This document shows, piece by piece, positions 27,675-35,481 of a DNA stretch of 42,722 nt (the first letter of the stretch is position 1; every line of letters begins with the position of its first letter). Under the pieces are notes generated by a model. That model had not been told where the DNA came from and ran no database searches. It saw only the letters and a list, made by a program, of their open reading frames with translations. This stretch comes from an uncultured Bacteroidia bacterium (lineage in GTDB: Bacteria > Bacteroidota > Bacteroidia > Bacteroidales > Prolixibacteraceae): the NCBI GenBank assembly GCA_903904515.1, contig CAIVCR010000123.1, forward strand, positions 1 to 42,722, given 5' to 3'. The translations under genes and the position numbers were made by a program.

Positions 27675-29036
27675 ATGACAGAAACTCTGCTATTAACGAT
27701 ATTGATCGTTTTCAATCTGTTGCTATCTATTCTGCTTTTATTCCAAAAAAGCAGGATAGATCCTTTTCTCGCTGACCGGATTAATAATCTCGAGAAAACA
27801 CTCCTGAAAATTGAGACCGGATTTCGTGAAGATTTTAGAATTAACCGTGAAGAAAACTCGTCAATTGCCAAAGAGAACAGGTTGGAATTGAACAGCACGC
27901 TTAAAGAATTCAGAAAAGAACTTACTGATACACTGAAAGATATAACCGCTCAATCAAAAAGCGACAACCTCCTGCAACGTGATACATTAATCAATTCATT
28001 TAAAGGATTTCAGGAAACCTTTGATAAAAATGTAGAATCGTTTAACCAGCTTCAGCGTGAAAAATTTGCCCTTCTTGGTGAAGAGCAGAAGAAAATGGTC
28101 GACAGTACAGAAAAACGACTTGAGGAAATAAGGGTTACCGTTGATGAAAAACTGCAGAAAACACTGAATGAGAGGCTTGGACAATCTTTCGAACTGGTAG
28201 TCAGACAACTTGAAAACGTTCAGAAAGGGTTAGGTGAAATGCAAACACTCGCACAGGATGTGGGCGGTCTCAAACGGGTGTTGAGTAATGTGAAAATGAG
28301 GGGAAGTATCGGAGAGGTTCAACTCGCCATGTTACTTGAGCAGATTCTGGCACCTGGTCAATATGAAGCCAATGTAAAAACAAAATCCGGAAGCGCGGAT
28401 GTTGTTGAATTTGCGATCAAATTACCTGGACGGGACGATCAGAAATCGGTTGTCTGGTTACCTGTCGATGCTAAATTCCCTAAAGATATTTATGAACAAC
28501 TCCAGGATGCTCATGAGACAGGCGATCTTCAAAAAATTGAATCGGCTCAAAAACTATTGGAGTCGACAATTAAAAAAATGGCAAGAGACATCCATGATAA
28601 ATATATTGATCCTCCAAATACAACCGATTTTGGGATAATGTTTCTTCCGTTCGAAGGAATTTATGCAGAAGTAGTTCGCAGAGCCACTTTGCTGGAAGAT
28701 TTGCAACGAAATTTTAAAATTGTGGTTACTGGTCCGACAACCTTAGCCGCTATCTTAAACAGCCTTCAAATGGGATTTAAAACCTTAGCCATTCAACAAC
28801 GAAGTGGTGAGGTTTGGAAAATCCTTGGAGCAGTTAAAAAAGAGTTTGAACTATTTGGCGGACTTGTGGAGAAAGCTCAGGGCAATATTCAGACCGGACT
28901 GAATCAATTGGATGATGTATTAGGGAAAAGGACACGGGCAATTCAACGAAAACTGAAGGATGTAGAGGTTTTGGAATCAAACAGCACCGAATTTACACTG
29001 ACTGAATCTACAGATAACGATATCATTGAAAATTAA
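27675..29036 (+). CDS. rmuC: DNA recombination protein RmuC
   Basis: The 453-aa protein has one N-terminal membrane helix (about residues 4-24), then a long coiled coil (about 33-200) and the RmuC domain, recognisable by MRGSIGEVQLAMLLEQILAPGQY, VWLPVDAKFPKDIYEQL and FGIMFLPFEGIYAEV. RmuC proteins limit inversions between repeats in E. coli, and the domain is related to restriction-type nucleases; the DAKFP aspartate fits the nuclease core. The membrane anchor and coiled coil are typical. A 7-of-8 -7 box (TATCTTTA) at 27630-27637 may give it its own transcription start. Confidence 0.92.
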   Translation: MTETLLLTILIVFNLLLSILLLFQKSRIDPFLADRINNLEKTLLKIETGFREDFRINREENSSIAKENRLELNSTLKEFRKELTDTLKDITAQSKSDNLLQRDTLINSFKGFQETFDKNVESFNQLQREKFALLGEEQKKMVDSTEKRLEEIRVTVDEKLQKTLNERLGQSFELVVRQLENVQKGLGEMQTLAQDVGGLKRVLSNVKMRGSIGEVQLAMLLEQILAPGQYEANVKTKSGSADVVEFAIKLPGRDDQKSVVWLPVDAKFPKDIYEQLQDAHETGDLQKIESAQKLLESTIKKMARDIHDKYIDPPNTTDFGIMFLPFEGIYAEVVRRATLLEDLQRNFKIVVTGPTTLAAILNSLQMGFKTLAIQQRSGEVWKILGAVKKEFELFGGLVEKAQGNIQTGLNQLDDVLGKRTRAIQRKLKDVEVLESNSTEFTLTESTDNDIIEN

Positions 29037-29240
29037 TTAATTAAGCGTGCGAATGGCATCATACAATATAAATAAAGTAACTATTCGCAGTTTGATATTT
29101 TGCTTTTTGCGAAGTTTTTGAACCCATGGTTTGGCTAAACAACAAACGGATATTTCATTTTTATGATTTTGGATTAATTAGCTTAGAGTTTACTATAATC
29201 CAATACCTTTAATCACAAAGAAATAAGAAGCTTAATTCTA

Positions 29241-32129
29241 ATGGAACGCAAAAATCATTACGCTGGTCTTACGGATAAAGAAGTCCGGGAAAGTCGCTTG
29301 AAATACGGGAATAATCTTCTTACCCCCGCCAAACGTGATCCGTTATGGAAGCTCTTTCTTGAGAAATTTGAAGATCCCATTATTAGAATATTGCTTATTG
29401 CAGCTTTCCTCTCCCTGGGCATTGCAATTGTGGAAAATGAATATATTGAAACAATTGGTATTTTTTGTGCAATTATTCTGGCCACTGTTATTGCCTTTTG
29501 GTTTGAGGTGGATGCCAATAAAAAATTCGATATTTTAAATCAGGTTACTGACGATACCCCTGTTAAAGTGATACGAAATGGGAATATCAGTGAAATACCC
29601 AAAAGAGATATTGTTGTTGGGGATATTGTTCTTCTGGGTACGGGTGAAGAGGTTCCGGCAGACGGAGAAATAATTGAGGCAGTCTCCTTTCAGATTGATG
29701 AATCGTGTCTGACCGGAGAGCCGGTAATTGACAAAACGGTAAACCCAAAGGATTTTGATAAAGAATCAACCTATCCCTCAAACTGGGCCATGCGTGGAAC
29801 CAAGGTGATGGATGGTCATGGAGTTCTGGTTGTAACCGCAGTTGGAGATGCGACTGAATATGGGAAAGTAGCCAGACAATCAACAGAAACCTCAGGCGAG
29901 ATTACCCCTCTGAACAAACAGCTTAACGGGTTGGCAAAATTCATCGGGGTGATGGGTTTTGGGCTGGCTATTCTCACCTTCTCAATCCTGTTCTTAAAAG
30001 ATTTGCTTTTTAGTAACCCTGCAGAATCAATCACACTTACTCAGCTGGGATCGGTTGGAATCGTTATGCTATCAGCCTTGATTGCATTAACAAAAATTTG
30101 GATACCAATAATTTATGATGGTTTTGACTTTTTAGGTTTAAAGTCGGGCATTCCCAAAAGTGTCAATAACGGGAGCTGGTTAAAATGGTTTGGTTTCGGA
30201 TTGCTTTCCATTACCGTGCTGATTTTTGTTGGATATCTGGGGGGAATTAATCCTTTAGATCCTCTTTCCTGGGTAAGTATTAAAACAGCTGGCAGAATAC
30301 TTCAGTATTTTATGGTTGCTGTCACACTGATCGTTGTAGCTGTTCCGGAAGGTCTTCCAATGAGCGTAACGTTGAGCCTAGCTTTAAGTATGCGTAAAAT
30401 GCTAAAATCCAATAACCTGGTCAGAAAAATGCATGCCTGTGAAACCATCGGTGCAACAACGGTCATTTGTACCGATAAAACTGGAACATTAACCCAAAAC
30501 CGGATGCAGGTGGCCAGGACAAATTTTTTTGGCCTTAAAGACCAGCAACTTTCCAATGACCAAATCAGCTGCCTGATCATGGAGGGAATTGCTGTTAATG
30601 CCACGGCCTATCTCGATTTTTCAGATCAAAAAACCATTAAAACATTGGGGAATCCCACCGAGGCAGCTTTGCTGTTATGGCTACATTCAAAAGGGATAAA
30701 CTACCTTCAATTGCGCGAGGAAGCCAAGGTAATCGAACAACTCACCTTTTCAACGGAACGAAAATTTATGGCCACTTTGGTATACTCCCCCTTACTGAAA
30801 AAAAAGGTACTTTATATCAAAGGCGCTCCTGAGATTGTTCTTTCCAAATGCCAGGATGTTTTATACGATGGGGAGCGAAAACAAGTTGCAGCTATTACGC
30901 ACCAAATTGATGCACTTTTACATTTATACCAGGACCAGGGAATGAGGACTCTGGGGTTTGCCTGTCAAATTATAGAAGATGGATTGCTGGAGCATATCAG
31001 CAATGATCTGGACAATACAAAACTCACCTATTTGGGCATTGCCGCGATTTCTGATCCGGTTCGTGAGGATGTAGCAGAGGCAGTGTTGAAATGTCTTAAA
31101 GCAGGAATCGATGTTAAAATTGTGACAGGAGACACTTCAGGAACTGCCAAAGAGATCGGGCGTCAGATTGGCATCTGGAATATCAGCGATCAGTGGCGCA
31201 ACATTATTTCGGGTAGTGAATTTGAAACATTAAGTGATGAAGAAGCCACAGCGCGAATTAAACATCTCAAAATAATGTGCAGAGCAAGGCCATCCGATAA
31301 ACAGCGGTTAGTTCAGTTGTTACAACGAAGCGGATCTGTCGTAGCTGTTACAGGCGATGGCACCAATGATGCACCAGCTCTGAACTTTGCGCATGTCGGA
31401 TTGTCGATGGGATCAGGGACTGCCGTGGCAAAGGAGGCTAGCGACATCACTCTGCTCGATGACTCCTTCAAAAGCATCGTAACAGCAGTAATGTGGGGAA
31501 GGTCTTTATATCAAAATATCCAGCGTTTTATCCTCTTTCAACTTACGATTAATTTAACGGCACTGATCGTTGTCCTGTTTGGCTCCATAATAGGCCACGA
31601 ATTGCCTTTAACTGTGACACAGATGCTTTGGGTTAACCTGATCATGGATACTTTTGCTGCAGGAGCACTTGCATCACTGCCACCGGACGAAAAAATCATG
31701 GATCATAAACCCAGAAAATCTTCTGATTTCATCATTACCAAGGCGATGCGTAACAATATTTTGTTTGTCGGTTTAGCCTTTGTCGCAATTTTAATGACTC
31801 TTCTTATATATTTTAAAGATAACTCAGGAGAATTAAGTCCTATCAATTTAACCCGCTTTTTCACAATTTTTGTATTGCTCCAATTTTGGAATATATTTAA
31901 TGCCAAGGCCTTTGCGACAGGAAAATCAGCTTTCAGAAACATGAAGCAGAGCATTGGGTTTGTTATTGTTGCAACAATTATACTGACCGGACAAATAGTC
32001 ATTGTACAGTTTGGAAATGAAGTGTTTCGAACAGTCCCCTTACCATTTAAGGAATGGATAATCATTGTTGGATCCACATCTGTTGTCCTTTGGATTGGAG
32101 AAATTGTAAGACTCCTAAAAAAACGGTAA
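29241..32129 (+). CDS. P-type Ca2+-transporting ATPase (PMCA/SERCA-like)
   Basis: The 962-aa protein is a P2-type cation pump. TGE of the actuator domain is at 158-160, PEGLP of helix M4 at 369-373, the phosphorylated aspartate D412 in DKTGTLT, and the hinge TGDGTNDAPAL is near residue 705. M6 carries MLWVNLIMDTFAA with the Asn and Asp that bind Ca2+. Together with PEGLP this supports Ca2+ as substrate, exported from the cytoplasm. Between M3 (about 236-256) and M4 (about 352-370) there are two further hydrophobic stretches (272-293 and 316-336), an insertion of about 80 residues not found in textbook SERCA topology. It stands alone between rmuC and the protease gene. Confidence 0.9.
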   Translation: MERKNHYAGLTDKEVRESRLKYGNNLLTPAKRDPLWKLFLEKFEDPIIRILLIAAFLSLGIAIVENEYIETIGIFCAIILATVIAFWFEVDANKKFDILNQVTDDTPVKVIRNGNISEIPKRDIVVGDIVLLGTGEEVPADGEIIEAVSFQIDESCLTGEPVIDKTVNPKDFDKESTYPSNWAMRGTKVMDGHGVLVVTAVGDATEYGKVARQSTETSGEITPLNKQLNGLAKFIGVMGFGLAILTFSILFLKDLLFSNPAESITLTQLGSVGIVMLSALIALTKIWIPIIYDGFDFLGLKSGIPKSVNNGSWLKWFGFGLLSITVLIFVGYLGGINPLDPLSWVSIKTAGRILQYFMVAVTLIVVAVPEGLPMSVTLSLALSMRKMLKSNNLVRKMHACETIGATTVICTDKTGTLTQNRMQVARTNFFGLKDQQLSNDQISCLIMEGIAVNATAYLDFSDQKTIKTLGNPTEAALLLWLHSKGINYLQLREEAKVIEQLTFSTERKFMATLVYSPLLKKKVLYIKGAPEIVLSKCQDVLYDGERKQVAAITHQIDALLHLYQDQGMRTLGFACQIIEDGLLEHISNDLDNTKLTYLGIAAISDPVREDVAEAVLKCLKAGIDVKIVTGDTSGTAKEIGRQIGIWNISDQWRNIISGSEFETLSDEEATARIKHLKIMCRARPSDKQRLVQLLQRSGSVVAVTGDGTNDAPALNFAHVGLSMGSGTAVAKEASDITLLDDSFKSIVTAVMWGRSLYQNIQRFILFQLTINLTALIVVLFGSIIGHELPLTVTQMLWVNLIMDTFAAGALASLPPDEKIMDHKPRKSSDFIITKAMRNNILFVGLAFVAILMTLLIYFKDNSGELSPINLTRFFTIFVLLQFWNIFNAKAFATGKSAFRNMKQSIGFVIVATIILTGQIVIVQFGNEVFRTVPLPFKEWIIIVGSTSVVLWIGEIVRLLKKR

Positions 32130-32462
32130 GTAACCAGATTACAATATTCATCCGGTTAATAATTTCCCCATTATTTCGTATATTCACAGGAAAAAAGAGA
32201 GTAAGTTCTCCAAATACAAAATTTCCATTCATAACTATGTCATAATGTCTTTCGTTAATCCCCTTACCTGAATATCTAAAATAAGGAAAACGGCTGCTGG
32301 TTGATAACAAAGAGTAAGTGAAGTTAAAGTATGTTAATCCGGTTAAACTTTCAGACAGATTTTTGCGTCTATGAGTTAGTATTCGGGAAAATGGCACATA
32401 AATTGTGAGCTTAAACTGAACTTAATTTAAAATTCAAGCATTAAAAATTAAAAAAACAAGTT
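32130..32462. other. Intergenic stretch upstream of the HtrA gene
   Basis: These 333 bases hold no convincing gene; a 111-codon minus-strand frame overlaps the end of the Ca2+ pump gene and has no protein-like features. No exact TAnnTTTG box and no clear terminator were found; TAAATTGT near 32399 is the closest promoter-like sequence. Confidence 0.5.
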
Positions 32463-33938
32463 ATGGACAGCATCAAAAAAATTGCAAAAACATTGGCAAT
32501 TGCATTTGCCGGGGCCATTATTGCCATCTTTTTATATTCAAAATTCATTCATGAGCCTGGCGGAGTAGCTTTACTGGGATCTTCACCGGTTCAGTTTACC
32601 AGTTACAATACGCCACAAGGGCCGCAGGTTCAGTTGCCTGATTTGACCCAGGCTGCTGAAAAAAGTGTGCATGCTGTTGTGCACATCACAACCAAGGTGA
32701 AGGCCCAGGGTTATGGTGGAAATGAAAATCCGCTTTTCGATTTTTTCTTCGGTCCGAAAGGGTATAACCAGCCCAAAGGGTATAACCAGGAACCTGAATA
32801 CAACATGGGTTCCGGTTCCGGTGTAATTATTAGCCCGGAAGGGTATATCGTGACAAATAATCATGTTATCGATGAGGCGGACAATATCGAAATTGTGCTG
32901 AATGACAACCGGAAATTTACAGCAAAAGTTATCGGACGTGATCCCAATACCGATATCGCTTTGGTTAAAATAGATGCTAAGGATCTTACTTATCTGGTTT
33001 GGGGAAATTCTGAAGCCTTAAAATTAGGCGAATGGGTTCTGGCAGTGGGAAATCCTTTCAATCTTAACTCGACAGTCACAGCCGGGATTGTGAGTGCCAA
33101 ATCACGAAGCATCGGAATCATAAGCGGGCAATTGCCCCTTGAATCATTTATCCAGACTGATGCAGCCGTAAATCCAGGAAACAGTGGCGGAGCACTGGTT
33201 AACGCAAGTGGCGATCTTGTTGGTATAAATGCCGCAATTGCATCCAGGACAGGCTCCTATTCGGGGTACTCCTTTGCTGTACCTGCTTCAATTGCCAGAA
33301 AGGTCGTCGATGATTTGAAACAATTCGGAGAGGTTCAGAGAGCGATGCTGGGCGTCGAAATAAAAAACATTGATGACAATCTGGCTAAGGAGGAGCACCT
33401 GGGAAAAATTGAAGGGGTTTATGTCGGCAAAACCTCAGAAGATGGAGCTGCACGACTGGCTGGCATAAAGGCAGGAGACGTGATCACATCAGTCAATGGA
33501 AACGCTGTAAACACCGTGTCCCAGTTGCAGGAGCAGATTGCCAAATACAGACCCGGCGATAAAGTTGCATTAACTATCAAAAGAGAGGGTACATTGAAAC
33601 AATTTGCCGTCGTCCTGCGTAATACAAAAGGGGGAACATCGATAGTTAAAGAATCTTTTTCTGTATTGGGAGCCGAATTTGGACCAATTTCTGAAAAAGA
33701 TAAAGAACGGCTGAAAATCGATGAAGGGATCCAGGTATTGAATCTGACCAAGGGAAAACTAAAAGATGCCGGGGTCAAAGTTGGATTTATTGTTACAGAC
33801 ATAAACAAAATGGCCGTATCGAGTGTTGAAGACATTAAAAGAGTACTTTCACAAGCCAGCACTAAAAAGCCAATATTGGTAGAAGGAGTTTACCCTGGAG
33901 GTGAATGGACTTACTATGTTTTTAAACTGGAAGAGTAA
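32463..33938 (+). CDS. degP: Do/HtrA-family periplasmic serine protease
   Basis: The 491-aa protein has an N-terminal hydrophobic helix (about residues 10-27) that may be a signal peptide or anchor, a trypsin-like protease domain and two PDZ domains (about 300-390 and 400-490). The catalytic triad is intact: H134 in VTNNHVID, D164 in NTDIALVKI and S241 in PGNSGGAL. Such proteases degrade or refold damaged envelope proteins. A low-complexity insert before the protease core contains a perfect six-residue duplication, PKGYNQPKGYNQ (98-109). It is followed after 88 bases by rpoD, which has its own promoter. Confidence 0.92.
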   Translation: MDSIKKIAKTLAIAFAGAIIAIFLYSKFIHEPGGVALLGSSPVQFTSYNTPQGPQVQLPDLTQAAEKSVHAVVHITTKVKAQGYGGNENPLFDFFFGPKGYNQPKGYNQEPEYNMGSGSGVIISPEGYIVTNNHVIDEADNIEIVLNDNRKFTAKVIGRDPNTDIALVKIDAKDLTYLVWGNSEALKLGEWVLAVGNPFNLNSTVTAGIVSAKSRSIGIISGQLPLESFIQTDAAVNPGNSGGALVNASGDLVGINAAIASRTGSYSGYSFAVPASIARKVVDDLKQFGEVQRAMLGVEIKNIDDNLAKEEHLGKIEGVYVGKTSEDGAARLAGIKAGDVITSVNGNAVNTVSQLQEQIAKYRPGDKVALTIKREGTLKQFAVVLRNTKGGTSIVKESFSVLGAEFGPISEKDKERLKIDEGIQVLNLTKGKLKDAGVKVGFIVTDINKMAVSSVEDIKRVLSQASTKKPILVEGVYPGGEWTYYVFKLEE

Positions 33939-33975
33939 TTTTTCGGAACATAATAGAAATACCTCCATTTTGGTA

Positions 33976-34006
33976 TTGTACAAAACCACAAATGTTTGTA
34001 ACTTTG
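33976..34006 (+). promoter_or_regulatory. Probable sigma-A promoter of rpoD
   Basis: TAACTTTG at 33999-34006 is an exact -7 match with TTG at 33976-33978, 20 bases upstream. Transcription would start near 34013, only about 14 bases before the ATG. The sigma factor would thus read its own promoter. Confidence 0.6.
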
Positions 34007-34026
34007 CAAACTTTTAATCGGAGAGC

Positions 34027-34887
34027 ATGAGACAATTAAAGATTACAAAATCCATTACCAATCGCGAGAGTGCCTCGCTTGATAAATACCTTCAGGAAAT
34101 CGGTAAAGAAGAGCTAATTACAGTCGAAGAAGAGGTTGAATTAGCCCAACGTATCAAAAAAGGTGATCAGGCAGCACTTGAGAAATTAACCAGGGCAAAC
34201 CTCAGATTCGTGGTTTCTGTCGCAAAACAGTATCAGAATCAAGGCCTTAGCCTACCTGACTTAATTAACGAAGGGAACCTTGGTCTCATAAAAGCTGCCG
34301 AGAAATTTGATGAAACACGTGGTTTTAAATTTATCTCCTATGCCGTTTGGTGGATACGTCAGTCTATCCTTCAGGCATTGGCAGAACAATCCAGAATTGT
34401 CCGTCTTCCATTGAACCAGGTTGGTTCTTTGAATAAAATAAATAAGGCCTATTCAAAATTCGAACAGGAGCACGAGAGAAGACCTTCTCCCGAAGAACTT
34501 GCAGAACAACTTGAATTACCGGCCGATAAAGTAGCTGATACCCTGAGAGTTTCAGGAAGACATGTTTCTGTTGATGCCCCCTTTGTGGATGGTGAAGACA
34601 ATAGCCTGTTGGATGTACTGATCAATAACGACTCTCCAAGTGCAGACCGGGTATTGATTGATGAATCACTTTCACGTGAGATCGATCGCTCGTTGACAAC
34701 ACTAACAGAACGTGAAGCAGATATCATCCGGATGTTTTTCGGAATTGCCTGCCAGGAGATGACCCTGGAAGAGATCGGCGAACGTTTTGGATTGACCCGT
34801 GAACGTGTTAGGCAAATAAAGGAGAAAGCAATCAGACGGCTGCGGCATACGTCACGCAGTAAACTCCTGAAAACATACCTGGGATAG
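34027..34887 (+). CDS. rpoD: RNA polymerase primary sigma factor (Bacteroidota type)
   Basis: The 286-aa protein is the primary sigma-70 factor. Region 1.2 is at [25 protein letters not shown] (short, about 19-43), region 2 contains [31 protein letters not shown] and [13 protein letters not shown], region 3 follows, and region 4 ends with the helix-turn-helix [21 protein letters not shown]. Region 1.1 is missing, which is normal for the primary sigma of Bacteroidota, whose promoters are TTTG-N19-TAnnTTTG rather than the E. coli type. This agrees with the promoter boxes seen across the window. A terminator follows 24 bases after the stop. Confidence 0.95.
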   Translation: MRQLKITKSITNRESASLDKYLQEIGKEELITVEEEVELAQRIKKGDQAALEKLTRANLRFVVSVAKQYQNQGLSLPDLINEGNLGLIKAAEKFDETRGFKFISYAVWWIRQSILQALAEQSRIVRLPLNQVGSLNKINKAYSKFEQEHERRPSPEELAEQLELPADKVADTLRVSGRHVSVDAPFVDGEDNSLLDVLINNDSPSADRVLIDESLSREIDRSLTTLTEREADIIRMFFGIACQEMTLEEIGERFGLTRERVRQIKEKAIRRLRHTSRSKLLKTYLG

Positions 34888-34910
34888 TATTGAAAATTCA
34901 AGAATATTTT

Positions 34911-34946
34911 GTAGAGACGCGCAGCTGTGCGTCTCTACCTTTTTTT
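34911..34946 (+). terminator. Terminator of rpoD, formed by a GTAGAGACGC palindrome
   Basis: GTAGAGACGC at 34911-34920 pairs with GCGTCTCTAC at 34929-34938, two more inner pairs close an AGCT loop, and a run of seven T follows at 34940-34946. It fits an intrinsic terminator. The arm TAGAGACGC is also known as part of dispersed palindromes in many genomes, so it may be a mobile repeat that landed here. Confidence 0.85.
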
Positions 34947-34977
34947 ATCTGTATGGATCTGGATTTACAGTGAAAAC

Positions 34978-35481
34978 CTAAAGTGAAAGATGAGGATGCA
35001 ATAACCTTAGATAATCCAGCCCTGATTCAGACCTGAAAATATTCTTTGCAAAATGGGTGATCTGATATTCTGACATCTGATCCTCGGATGAGTTGACCAA
35101 AAAATCAGCTTCAACCAGCAATTGAAAATCAATACCATCCACTGCCGTAAAGGTGTGATGTTTACTGATTACAAAGCACACCCTGTCAATTATGTCCTCA
35201 CTAAAGCTGAGGCTTTTCAGTATTTCCCGGGCTATGGGCGGCCCCTCCTCTTCCTGATCCTGACCGGTGCATTTTCCATATTTTTTCTCCGCCATATGAA
35301 TCCCAATATCATGAAGTAAAGCGGTCAGTTCAAGAACCTCAAGCAACCAGGGTTCTAACAATTCTGCAATTCCAAGATTTCGGGCATACGCATAAACTTT
35401 AAGTGAATGTTCAATCCTTTTGAGATCCCCAACGTTTTTCTGCATCATTGCCGATGCAACTTTTGCTATCCGGTTATCCAT
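34978..35481 (-). CDS. HD-domain phosphohydrolase
   Basis: The 167-aa protein has the HD-superfamily metal ligands: H25 in RIEHSLKVY, H57-D58 in LLHDIGIH, further histidines in ISKHHT and a late aspartate in VEADFLVN. The family hydrolyses phosphate esters of nucleotides or second messengers; the substrate cannot be told. Its start overlaps the 3' end of uvrB by eight bases, so both are translated from one message and the product may work in nucleotide or repair metabolism. No other domain is fused. Confidence 0.85.
   Translation of the reverse strand: MDNRIAKVASAMMQKNVGDLKRIEHSLKVYAYARNLGIAELLEPWLLEVLELTALLHDIGIHMAEKKYGKCTGQDQEEEGPPIAREILKSLSFSEDIIDRVCFVISKHHTFTAVDGIDFQLLVEADFLVNSSEDQMSEYQITHFAKNIFRSESGLDYLRLLHPHLSL

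Noticed and set aside
29084-29113. Hairpin TTCGCA/TGCGAA as terminator of rmuC
   Set aside because: The stem is only six base pairs with an 18-base loop; the following T-run is suggestive but insufficient.
33958-33977. Small hairpin AATACC/GGTATT before rpoD as the terminator of the HtrA gene
   Set aside because: Only six base pairs, no T-run, and it overlaps the rpoD promoter.
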